Positions 27,890 to 35,505 of a stretch of DNA of 64,000 nucleotides are shown here, piece after piece. This DNA comes from DASXKD01 sp963734725 (GTDB lineage Bacteria > Actinomycetota > Actinomycetes > Streptosporangiales > Streptosporangiaceae), in NCBI GenBank assembly GCA_963734725.1, contig CAVTIX010000014.1:62001-126000 (forward strand). Reading direction: 5' to 3'. A program made the position numbers and the translations under genes. Each line of letters opens with the position of its first letter. The first letter of the stretch is position 1. Under the pieces are notes generated by a model. The model worked only from the letters and a program-made list of their open reading frames with translations, did no database searches and was not told the origin of the DNA.

Positions 27890-28440
27890 TGGAAGGTCAG
27901 CCATCTTATCGACCACTTCCAGCGTCACGTCAAGCTTCCCCCACCGTAAGGTACCAAGGTGACGAAGACCACCTCGACGGCCGCGCACCTGGAGCTGGTG
28001 GTCTGGGCGAACCGGTTCGGGCCAGTGCGGCGGTGCGCGGTGGAGGATTGTCGGCACTTGTCGCGGCGGCTGGAGGCCGGCGGGAGTGGATAGGTCGAAG
28101 GATTCGGACACGGACACCAGGATCTTGCCGTGCTTGTCGCAAAACTCGATCAAGTCGCACAGGTCAGGGACTGACTGACCTAGCGATGCGGTCCATCTTG
28201 GCCGCGACGAGCACGTCCCACTGGCTGCTGAGCGCGGAATTCGTCAGCCAGGGTCAGTGTCCTTTGGCAATCGCTGCGACAACACGACCGTGGAGCTGCC
28301 CAAGCCTCGACCTGTGCCCGCTGCCGCTCCGGCGACGTTGACTCGCCCCGCATCTTGGAAAGGCGTACTGCGGCGAGACCCGCACGTCAGCAGCGTAGCC
28401 AACTGGATGCCATTGGGTAGCTTCCTGCTCTGGGGCTGAC
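27890..28440 (-). pseudogene. Serine recombinase (resolvase/integrase) relic
   Basis: Pieces of a large serine recombinase can be read in three minus-strand frames: VRLSKMRGESTSPERQRAQV near 28330-28400 (the N-terminal strand after the catalytic region), VLVAAKMDRIARSVS near 28200, and LIEFCDKHGKILVSVSESFD then LSTPAG near 28080-28150. Homology ends there. Order and direction agree with one decayed gene carrying at least two shifts and lacking the C-terminal DNA-binding part. It lies in the low-GC islet beside thiL and may be the enzyme that brought it in. Confidence 0.7.
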
Positions 28441-28736
28441 AGGGGAAACCAGCTCATCGAGGGCCCATCGCACGGCGGGAATCAAGACTCTCTCCAATGC
28501 GGTCATCAAGAGCCGACTCAAGAGCATCCAGTAGCGGCCGTCCCCATCCTATCCTTCGTCGCCCAGACGGGGCTCATCTCGAAGCAGAACTGTCATAGAC
28601 GCCAGCCCCTGACTTTTCAAGCTCTGTAACGGTTCTCATCACTTGTCACCCTCACTGGGTGGGAGTTCCCTCTTGTCTAGTCAATCAGTAGTCTGGGGAC
28701 CACGACTCGTGATGCGAGGCTAACCAGGGGGTTAGC
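28441..28736. other. Intergenic stretch in the low-GC islet
   Basis: No supportable gene. The 3' part contains CACTGGGTGGGAGTT and TCTTGTCTAGTC segments and probably the promoter of the following plus-strand gene. Confidence 0.35.
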
Positions 28737-29317
28737 ATGACGGCAGCTGATTGGGCGCCAGCGATCGGAGCCACGGTGGCGGCAGTGATCGCACTAGGTA
28801 GCGCCGTCTGGGTTCAGATTAGAACGTGGCGGCTACAGCAACGAAGTAGGTGGGACGAGCTAACGCTCAACACTTATGCGGCGTTCCTGCAGGAAGCTGG
28901 CGCTGCTTATGATGCAGCCATCCTGATTGCTAGTAATCCACTCTCGCCACCGCCTAAGTGCAGCAAGCAGTTCAAGATGCATTACTCGGCGATAGAGGAA
29001 CAGTACGAGGCGTTGGTGTTGCTCGCGCCGTCCTCTCGTGAACATGCACGGAGGATGATGTGGACGCTTTGGAATGTTGGTAACAGACACGTCAGGAGTC
29101 GCAGGATAAATCGTTGGCAACTCGTACATATAGGGATATCCGTTACCATTTGCGCATGGCAGCTCAAAAACAGTTCAAACTTCAGATACCAGATCATGAC
29201 CTTCTAAGCGAGCACGACTCAGATGCGCATAAATCGCCATTGGCGGAGCCTCCCGAATCGTCTGCCTGGCACCTCCGAGGAAATGACGCCTCGGTTGCCC
29301 CTAGAGCTGGTGACTAG
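28737..29317 (+). CDS. Hypothetical membrane-anchored protein, probable frameshift
   Basis: From ATG 28737 the protein has an N-terminal membrane helix (IGATVAAVIALGSAVWVQI) and then a soluble helical part (WDELTLNTYAAFLQEAGAAYDAA, HYSAIEEQYEALVLLAPSSREHARRMMWTLW). The frame itself stops at 29207, but the more protein-like continuation lies in another frame (YRDIRYHLRMAAQKQFKLQI) and ends at the TAG 29315-29317, so one base is probably missing near 29110. The TAG is also the outer end of the IS630 unit. GC is low. No family is recognised. Confidence 0.5.
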
Positions 29318-29412
29318 TGCCGCATCAGGCAACGTTTGCCCGGTGGCGGAGCAGCTAGCTGTGGGCGCCAGTGTGGGTCGCGGGGATGCGGACCTGTGTC
29401 TCGCGGTGAGTT

Positions 29413-29853
29413 TCAGCCGACGCAGAACTCGTTGCCTTCCGGGTCGTGCATGAGCGCGAAGTAGGTCGGGTCCTTCGGGTCGTCGTGCCGGGTTCGGTGC
29501 TGCACGCTGGCGCCCAGCCCGGTCAGTTCGGCGACCTTCGCCTCGACGATCTCGATCCGCCGCTGCATGGGCAGCGCGTTATCGCGGCCGGTGGGGTAGA
29601 GGTCGAGATGGAGCCGGTTCTTCCCGGCCTTCGCCTCGGGCACCTGCTGAAACCAGATCGGCGGGCGCAGGCCGTCTGGGTCGAAGAGCCGGTCGTCGAA
29701 GGCTGCGTCCTCCCCCAGCCGGGCGTGGTAGAGCGCGTGCCAGGCCGTCGCTGGCGCCGTCGGCGGCACCGGCTGATAGCCCAGCGCTTGCGCCCAGAAT
29801 CGCGCCAGCGCAGCGGGGTCATTCGCGTCGATGGTCAACTGCCAGAACACCAT
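29413..29853 (-). CDS. VOC-family (glyoxalase/bleomycin-resistance-like) protein
   Basis: A 146-residue protein starting at ATG 29853. It follows the two-module VOC pattern: QLTIDANDPAALARFWAQAL at the start, then LRPPIWFQQVPEAKAGKNRL, HLDLYPTG and, near the end, ALMHDPEGNEFCVG. VOC proteins include metal-dependent glyoxalases and drug-binding resistance proteins; the substrate is not evident. The gene lies between an outer and an inner copy of an IS630 end, so it behaves as cargo. Confidence 0.88.
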   Translation of the reverse strand: MVFWQLTIDANDPAALARFWAQALGYQPVPPTAPATAWHALYHARLGEDAAFDDRLFDPDGLRPPIWFQQVPEAKAGKNRLHLDLYPTGRDNALPMQRRIEIVEAKVAELTGLGASVQHRTRHDDPKDPTYFALMHDPEGNEFCVG

Positions 29854-29890
29854 GTCCTGACGCTAGACCCGGCCGCTGACATCGGGCGGC

Positions 29891-29919
29891 TAGCGCCGTA
29901 GCAGGTCACGGTTGCCCCG
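29891..29919 (+). repeat. Internal copy of the IS630 end
   Basis: This segment matches the outer left end (29315-29343) at 22 of 29 bases and has the same orientation. It lies about 60-85 bases upstream of the transposase start, where the left end of a minimal 1.23-kb element would be expected. Confidence 0.75.
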
Positions 29920-29976
29920 CCGGCTGGACTGGTGCGGGACTTCTGCTGCCGGGTGCTGATCGCCGAGACTGGGCCG

Positions 29977-31110
29977 GTGAGCGAACGTGTGCGGGTGCGT
30001 GAGATCGATGATGACGAGGGCCGTCGGCTGGTGCGGATCGTGCGCCGGGGCAGCGGGTCGGTGGTGACCTGGCGGCGAGCGCAGATGGTGCTGCTGTCGG
30101 CGCAGGGGATGAATGTGGCCGCGATCGCAAGGGTCGCGTTCACCAGCGAGGACCGGGTCCGCGATGTGATCCGCAACTTCAACGCCGACGGGTTCGATTC
30201 CCTCTACCCGAGATACCGCGGCGGCCGGGCGCCGAAGTTCACCCTGGGCCAGCGGCGGGAGGCCAAGAAGATCGCCAAGTCCCGGCCTGCCGATTATGAC
30301 CTGCCGTTCTCCACCTGGAGCCTGGCCAAGCTGGCGGACTTCCTGGTCGCTGAGGGCGTGGTCGACGATATCTCTCACGAGGGCCTGCGCGCCCTGCTGC
30401 GCGAGGAGGGCGTCACCTTCCAGCGGTTAAAGACCTGGAAGGCCTCCAAAGACCCGCGCTACCAGGCCAAGAAGGCCCGGGTCGAGCACCTGTACGCCAT
30501 CGCCGACCGCGACGTGGCCCCAGGCCCGGGCGACCCGCAGGTGGTGATCTGCGTGGATGAGTTCGGGCCGCTCGGCCTTCAGCCACGGCCCGGCCGGCAC
30601 TGGGCGCCGATCAGCGGCAAGGGCAAGGAACCCGGCCGCGCACCCCGGCGCCGGCTGCGCGCCACCTACACCCGCGCCCAGGGCGTGCGGCACCTGTTCG
30701 CCGCCTACGACCTGGGCGAAGACAAACTCTACGGGCACATCAAGCCACGCAAAACCCGGGCCCGGTTCCTGGAATTCTGCCGCTACCTGCGCTCCCTTTA
30801 CCCGCCGCAAGTGCGGATCGCGATCATCTGCGACAACTTCTCACCCCACCTGACCACCCGCAAAGACAAGCGCGTCGGCCAGTGGGCAGCCGCGAATAAT
30901 GCCGAGATCGCCTACACCCCGACCAACGCCTCTTGGCTGAACCGCATCGAGGCCCAGTTCACCGCGCTGCGGTACTTCGCGCTCGATGGCACCGACCACG
31001 CCAGCCACCACGAGCAGGCCAGCATGATCCGCCGCTACATCATCTGGCGCAACAACCACGCCTACGACGAACGACTACGGCGCATCATCGACCGGGCAAA
31101 CGTAGCTTGA
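29977..31110 (+). CDS. IS630-family transposase
   Basis: About 377 residues from GTG 29977 (the frame is open from 29932). The N-terminal helix-turn-helix part reads RRAQMVLLSAQGMNVAAIAR and EDRVRDVIRNFNADGFDSL; a second helix-turn-helix region is at FSTWSLAKLADFLVAEGVV. The DDE domain shows VVICVDEFGPLGL (first Asp), IAIICDNFSPHL (second Asp) and YTPTNASWLNRIEAQFTALR with the third acidic residue. It is intact to the stop, which falls inside the right inverted repeat. Confidence 0.92.
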   Translation: MSERVRVREIDDDEGRRLVRIVRRGSGSVVTWRRAQMVLLSAQGMNVAAIARVAFTSEDRVRDVIRNFNADGFDSLYPRYRGGRAPKFTLGQRREAKKIAKSRPADYDLPFSTWSLAKLADFLVAEGVVDDISHEGLRALLREEGVTFQRLKTWKASKDPRYQAKKARVEHLYAIADRDVAPGPGDPQVVICVDEFGPLGLQPRPGRHWAPISGKGKEPGRAPRRRLRATYTRAQGVRHLFAAYDLGEDKLYGHIKPRKTRARFLEFCRYLRSLYPPQVRIAIICDNFSPHLTTRKDKRVGQWAAANNAEIAYTPTNASWLNRIEAQFTALRYFALDGTDHASHHEQASMIRRYIIWRNNHAYDERLRRIIDRANVA

Positions 31111-31315
31111 TGCGGCACTAGGTAGCTGCAACTGCCCGGGGACACGCTATCCGCGTGAGGCGAACCCCGCTTCGACGCCCACGGCTCCGGAGGCGTTGAC
31201 AAACGCCCGCACATGCCGCCGAGTGCGTGGTGTGCGGCATGGACGGCCTGCTGGTCAGAGGCGGTGGCGTGGCCCACCGGCCAGCTTTCGGCAAGCGGAG
31301 CATTCCGCCAGCGCG

Positions 31316-31759
31316 TCAGTCGGCGATGGGTTCCCAGATCAGTTCGGCGACGTCGATGACAAGATCCGGGCCGCCCTGGCCCGGATCGGCGGCGTCGCGG
31401 ACCTCGCCAGCACAGACGCAGACAGCGTCGTTCAGCCGACGGTAGGGCTCGCGGTCGGCCTGGTGAAACACCGACCCGACGATCTGACGGCGTCCGGGCG
31501 GGTAGGCACGGCCATACCCGTGCCACTCAACCATGATCGCGGCCCCATCATCCGCCTCGATGACGGCCCGGAAGTCTGGCCGGAAAGGACCCTCCGCACC
31601 CTGCTTCTGGGGAAAGTTGGCGCCGCGGAAACGGCCGGTTACCCAGCCTTCACAGCGTCCTTCGGCGATAAAAAACATCTGTTGCCAGCCGCCGTCGAGG
31701 CCGACTGCCCAGCTTTCGGGATAGGTAAAGCGGATGCGATACAGCGGCTCCAGCCTCAT
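31316..31759 (-). CDS. DUF3237-family protein
   Basis: A 147-residue protein starting at ATG 31759 with GCAGGAG upstream. It shows the DUF3237 barrel pattern: EPLYRIRFTYPESWAVG, FFIAEGRCEGWVTGRFRGANF, FRPDFRAVIEADDGAAIMVE and the end LVIDVAELIWE. The family consists of small beta-barrel proteins of unknown role. A group II intron 3' end lies 140 bases upstream of its start on the same strand. Confidence 0.8.
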   Translation of the reverse strand: MRLEPLYRIRFTYPESWAVGLDGGWQQMFFIAEGRCEGWVTGRFRGANFPQKQGAEGPFRPDFRAVIEADDGAAIMVEWHGYGRAYPPGRRQIVGSVFHQADREPYRRLNDAVCVCAGEVRDAADPGQGGPDLVIDVAELIWEPIAD

Positions 31760-31899
31760 CAGCTACTCCTGCATAAAGCCCTCGGAACAGTCTGCCGGCC
31801 CGGCAGGGCAATCGCAGCCGAACAGGCCACGCCAACGGCCGCCCACAGCAGTCACCACCATCCTGACCGCCAGCCACAGCCACCGGGCCACGAAGTGAG

Positions 31900-31990
31900 G
31901 TAGGACGCTGGCGAGGTGCCTGCCTGGACAGGTCCTTTTCCAGCGCCCTCCTCCCGAACTACGCATGCGGCTTTCACCGCACGTAGTGGG
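31900..31990 (-). ncRNA. 3' end of a group II intron (domains V and VI), remnant
   Basis: On the minus strand, bases 31990-31956 fold as a group II domain V: a stem closed by the loop GGTGAAAGCC, with outer arms CTACG and CGTAG. A domain VI-like stem (GCTGG with CCAGC) follows, and the sequence ends in TCCTAC at 31905-31900, a usual group II 3' end. No reverse transcriptase or 5' part is found; the upstream side is replaced by the IS3 element, so this is a truncated intron. Confidence 0.6.
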
Positions 31991-32006
31991 TTTCCCCTCC
32001 CAGCGT

Positions 32007-32038
32007 GGAGAGATCCTCTTAAGGGAGAGGAGTTCTCC
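32007..32038 (+). promoter_or_regulatory. Hairpin hiding the orfA ribosome site
   Basis: GGAGA (32007-32011) pairs with TCTCC (32034-32038) and CCTCT (32015-32019) with AGAGG (32026-32030). The inner right arm is the Shine-Dalgarno sequence of orfA, whose ATG is at 32040. In several IS families such hairpins stop translation of transposase from read-through transcripts. Confidence 0.55.
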
Positions 32039-32039
32039 G

Positions 32040-34269
32040 ATGGGAGAGACGCGCAGGAAGTTCGATCGGGACTTCAGGGAGGGCGCGGTGCGGCTGGTCC
32101 GGGAGACCGGCAAGCCGATCGCGCAGGTGGCCCGGGATCTGGGGGTCAACGAGGGCACCCTGGGCAACTGGGGTGTGCCACGAACGCAGGAGGCCGCTGA
32201 GGGATAGCAGGTGGCCGATTGCGGTGCTGTGCAGAAGATGAAGGATTGATGGCCCTTCGGCGTCGCCCTGCGGGGGGAGGCGTCAAGCCGCCTCATGCTG
32301 CGTTGGCTGAAGACCGTCGTGGTGAGCGATGAGGAAAAGGCGCGCGTGATCGCGTCAGGTAGGGACCGGGAAGGCGAGCGCAAGCGAACCGCTGTTGATG
32401 TGTCGAGACCAGATAGGTGGCATCGGAACCGGGGCATCCCAGTAGCCCCGGGATGAGCCTGGCGGATACCCGTTTACTGGCCAGGTGGTGCCCGGCATGA
32501 AGGCGGCGCGAGCCCGGTCTGCGGCTTCTGCGCGGAACGTGGGAAGGCGGGTGCCGTTACTGCTGCCTGCGTGAGCGGGTAGTGAGAGGGAGCGCGCTGC
32601 ACAGCGGAAACTGGAGGCGCTGAGTACCGTCGCGGCACGCGCTGGCGGACCGGCTCGTAGTAGTGGGGAAGCGCCTGTAATGGGCGTGGAGCGAAGGGGC
32701 CGGCTCATCTGTGGTTTGTTCGCACGAGCAACCGGGGTTTTCCCTGGGAGGAGACGCGTGGGCAAGTCAGGTCCAGAGGATAAGCCGTTTGATATTCCGA
32801 AGCAGCTCGTGTGGGAGGCGTATAAGAGGGTTGCGGCTAATAAGGGTGCGCCGGGGGTGGACAGTCAGTCGATCGCCGAGTTCGAGACAGATCTGAAGAA
32901 CAATCTTTACCGGATCTGGAATCGGATGTCGTCGGGGACGTACTTCCCGCCGCCGGTGAAGGCCGTGGAAATCCCGAAGCCGAATGGCGGCGGGACGAGG
33001 GTCCTCGGGGTGCCCACTGTCGCGGATCGCATCGCGCAGACAGTAGCGGCGCTGGCGCTGGAGCCACGGACGGAGTCAATTTTCCATCCCGACTCCTATG
33101 GGTACCGGCCCCGGCGTTCGGCGCTGGACGCGGTCGCGGCATGCAGGCTGCGGTGCCAGAAGAAGAACTGGGTAATAGATCTGGATGTCCGGAAATTCTT
33201 CGACTCCGTGGATCATGATCTCATGGTCAGGGCGGTGGAGGCTAACGTCACTGCTGCCCAGCGCTGGGTAGTGCTGTATGTGAAACGGTGGCTGAAGGCG
33301 CCGATGGCGCTGCCCGGCGGCACCCTGGCCGGGCGGGAACGCGGAACCCCGCAAGGGTCAGCGGTTTCGCCTGTCCTCGCCAATTTGTTCATGCATTATG
33401 CGTTCGACACCTGGCTCGCCCGGGAGTACCCGGGGGTCGAATTCGAGCGTTATGCGGACGATGCGGTGGTGCATTGCGTGACTGAGCGGCAGGCCCGAGA
33501 GGTGCTTGCTGCGCTTGCCGGAAGGATGGAGGAGGTCGGGCTGAGCTTGCACCCGGCCAAGACCAAAATCGTGTTCTGCAGGGACGACAACAGGCGGGGC
33601 TCCTTCGGGTGCACGTCGTTCACGTTCCTGGGATACCGGTTCTGCCCCCGCAGCGTTCGCAGCAGGAACGGCGTGATGTTCACGGCGTTCACGCCCGCGA
33701 TCAGCCCGGAGGCCCTGAAGGCGATCAGCCGCGAGGTCCGCGGCTGGCGGATCCACGCACACACCAGGCACACCCTCGATGACCTCGCCGGCCAGATCAA
33801 CCCGGTCGTGCGGGGCTGGATGAACTACTACGGCCGGTTCTGCCGGTCGCGGCTGCATCCCCTCCTCAAGCGCATCAATGGGTACTTGGTGCGCTGGGCC
33901 CGCAAGAAGTACCGGCGGCTCGCCTCGTTCAAGCGCGTGAAGAAATGGTGGGACGGGCTGGTCGCCCGTGACCGTCGCCTCTTCGCGCACTGGAAGTGGA
34001 CGGGCACGTTCGAATGGGTCAGATGAGAAGAGCGGAGTGAACCGAGAGGTTCACGCTCCGATCCGTGGGAGCCGGGGGCTGAAATGCCCCCGGCGACCCG
34101 ACTCAACGCTGACCGGCGGCGCCGGGACGGCAGTGGTGGTGCGCTGAGCGAGGATGAGCGGGCCGAGCTGGCCCGGCTGCGCCGGGAGAACGCGGAGCTG
34201 GCGATGAGGTGCGACGTGCTCAAGCGCAGCGTGGCCCTCTGGGTCTCCGACGCGATGGGCAGCAGGTAG
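32040..34269 (+). CDS. IS3-family orfA, in two exons around the intron
   Basis: Exon 1 is 32040-32172 and exon 2 is 34103-34269. Joined, they give exactly 100 codons with stop. Exon 1 encodes the helix-turn-helix (FDRDFREGAVRLVRETGKPI, AQVARDLGVNEGTLGNW); exon 2 encodes the leucine-zipper part (LARLRRENAELAMRCDVLKR). The junction codon is G+TC (Val), giving GNWVNADRRRRD, the expected order for this IS3 type. Unspliced, the frame ends at a TAG 32205-32207 inside the intron. orfB is presumably reached by frameshifting. Confidence 0.8.
32173..34102 (+). ncRNA. Complete group II intron
   Basis: The 5' end GTGTGCC matches the group II consensus GUGYG; the 3' end is ...CCCGAC, with the required final AY. 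Domain V is at 34030-34063, with the AGC triad at 34031, a stem with GAGA loop and a CG bulge. Domain VI is the stem GCCGGGGGC/GCCCCCGGC around 34071-34094. Removing exactly 1930 bases restores orfA. It encodes its own reverse transcriptase in what should be domain IV. Confidence 0.85.
32758..34026 (+). CDS. ltrA: Group II intron reverse transcriptase/maturase
   Basis: A 422-residue protein. GTG 32758 is chosen over the ATG at 32680 because GGGAGGAG lies at 32746-32753. RT blocks: KGAPGVDSQSIAEF, IPKPNGGGTRVLGVPTVADR, YGYRPRRSALDAV, WVIDLDVRKFFDSVDH, GTPQGSAVSPVLANLF, and the active site RYADDAVVHC near residue 232, then LHPAKTKIVF. The maturase X domain follows (NPVVRGWMNYYGRF). It ends without an HNH endonuclease domain, as in many bacterial class C-like introns. 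It supports splicing and reverse transcription into new DNA sites. Confidence 0.93.
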   Translation: MGKSGPEDKPFDIPKQLVWEAYKRVAANKGAPGVDSQSIAEFETDLKNNLYRIWNRMSSGTYFPPPVKAVEIPKPNGGGTRVLGVPTVADRIAQTVAALALEPRTESIFHPDSYGYRPRRSALDAVAACRLRCQKKNWVIDLDVRKFFDSVDHDLMVRAVEANVTAAQRWVVLYVKRWLKAPMALPGGTLAGRERGTPQGSAVSPVLANLFMHYAFDTWLAREYPGVEFERYADDAVVHCVTERQAREVLAALAGRMEEVGLSLHPAKTKIVFCRDDNRRGSFGCTSFTFLGYRFCPRSVRSRNGVMFTAFTPAISPEALKAISREVRGWRIHAHTRHTLDDLAGQINPVVRGWMNYYGRFCRSRLHPLLKRINGYLVRWARKKYRRLASFKRVKKWWDGLVARDRRLFAHWKWTGTFEWVR

Positions 34270-35309
34270 CCGTGGCCGTGTTCATCGCTTCCCAGAGGGC
34301 AGATCACGGCATCCCGCACGCGGTGTCGTGCCGGGCGCTGGGGGTCAGCCAGTCGTGGTTCTATAAGTGGCGGCACGGGGATGCCCCGCCGCGGCGGGCA
34401 CGGCGGGAGCGGCTGAAAGCCGAGGTGAGGCGGCTGTTTGAGCGTCACGAGGGCAAGCGGGGGTCGCCGATGCTGACCGCGGATCTCAAAGACGCGGGCT
34501 GGAAGGTCAGCGAGAACACCGTCGCGGGCCTGATGCGGGAGATGGGCCTGGCCGCCCGGCGGAAGAAAAAGCGCAGGGGGACGACACGGCCGGGCAGGGG
34601 CCGGTGGCGGGCACCGGACCTGGTCGGGCGCAAATTCGCCGCGCCGGGGATCAACCGCCGGTGGTATGGCGACGGCACCGAGATCACCACAGGTGAGGGC
34701 AAGCTGTACCTGGATTCCGTGCTGGACATGGGCTCGCGCAGGATCGTCGGGTTCGCCCTTGGGGAGCATCACGACGCCGAGCTGGCTTACGGGGCGCTGG
34801 CGATGGCGGTGGCAGTGCGCGGCGGCGCGGTGCCCGGCGTCGTGTTCCACAGCGACCAGGGCAGCGAGGAGTACACCGCCGGGCGGTTCCGGCAGGCTTG
34901 CGAGCGGATGGGCATCTGCCAGTCCATGGGCCGTCCCGGGTCGGCCCTCGACAACGCCGTCATCGAGTCCTGGCACTCCACCCTGGAGTTCGAGTTGCGG
35001 TCGCTGCACACGTTCGCCACCAGGACCGCGGCGCGGGCCGCGGTGGCGGCCTGGATCGAGGACTACAACCACACCAGAAGGCACTCGGCGCTGGGCAGGC
35101 TGTCCCCGGCCGGGACCTGGATGCGGATCGGGGAGATCCACGATCTCGAGGACCTCCGGCCCCCCGAACTGGTCGAACCGGACCGCCTTCAACAATCACT
35201 CCGATCTCAACCCAGGATGCCGCGGTTGCCGCGCATGCGACAGCCTGCCAGCATCACGCGCCCGGCCGGGCACCGCCACAGGCACCTGCACACCTTCCCC
35301 GGCCGCTGA
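34209..35309 (+). CDS. IS3-family transposase orfB
   Basis: The rve-type DDE domain is complete: GINRRWYGDGTEITTGEGKL (first Asp), GVVFHSDQGSEEYTA (second Asp) and SMGRPGSALDNAVIESWHST with the Glu. Before it is the HTH_21 region (RRLFERHEGKRGSPMLTADL). The frame is open from 34209, overlapping orfA by 61 bases; independent initiation could use GTG 34272. The usual IS3 mechanism makes an OrfAB fusion by a -1 shift. No internal stops are seen, so splicing of the intron would give a functional set. Confidence 0.9.
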   Translation: MRRAQAQRGPLGLRRDGQQVAVAVFIASQRADHGIPHAVSCRALGVSQSWFYKWRHGDAPPRRARRERLKAEVRRLFERHEGKRGSPMLTADLKDAGWKVSENTVAGLMREMGLAARRKKKRRGTTRPGRGRWRAPDLVGRKFAAPGINRRWYGDGTEITTGEGKLYLDSVLDMGSRRIVGFALGEHHDAELAYGALAMAVAVRGGAVPGVVFHSDQGSEEYTAGRFRQACERMGICQSMGRPGSALDNAVIESWHSTLEFELRSLHTFATRTAARAAVAAWIEDYNHTRRHSALGRLSPAGTWMRIGEIHDLEDLRPPELVEPDRLQQSLRSQPRMPRLPRMRQPASITRPAGHRHRHLHTFPGR

Positions 35310-35505
35310 CACCCGCCTCCAACGAGTCTGCCGCAAGGCCGGCTTCACGCTGCCCGGCAAAATCGTTCAGTGACGGGCACTTCGGCAGACGTGTTCAACT
35401 TCTGCCGCGCTGAATGCTTGGCTGCAGCTTGCCGCGGATACCGCCCGGGCGCTCAGATACGCACACGACCTTGAGAGCGTGGACATCAACCGCACGGTGC
35501 GCCGA

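Larger units (their letters stand above)
29315..31120 (+). mobile_element. IS630-family element carrying a VOC-family gene
   Basis: The ends are near-perfect 29-bp inverted repeats: 29315-29343 and 31092-31120 match at 27 of 29 bases, each beginning TAGTGCCGCATCA at the outside. The outermost TA on each side fits the TA target duplication of the IS630/Tc1 group. Inside are a minus-strand VOC gene and the plus-strand transposase. A third, diverged end copy lies between them at 29891-29919. Confidence 0.8.
32007..35309 (+). mobile_element. IS3-family element split by a group II intron
   Basis: orfA (32040-32172 plus 34103-34269) and orfB (34209-35309) make up the element; its orfA is interrupted by the intron 32173-34102. 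Terminal inverted repeats could not be recognised with certainty, so the limits given are those of the hairpin before orfA and the end of orfB. Confidence 0.7.

Noticed and set aside
35290..35373. Fragment TRLQRVCRKAGFTLPGKIVQ behind IS3 orfB
   Set aside because: Looks somewhat protein-like but is too short, has no start and lies in the probable IS3 right end.
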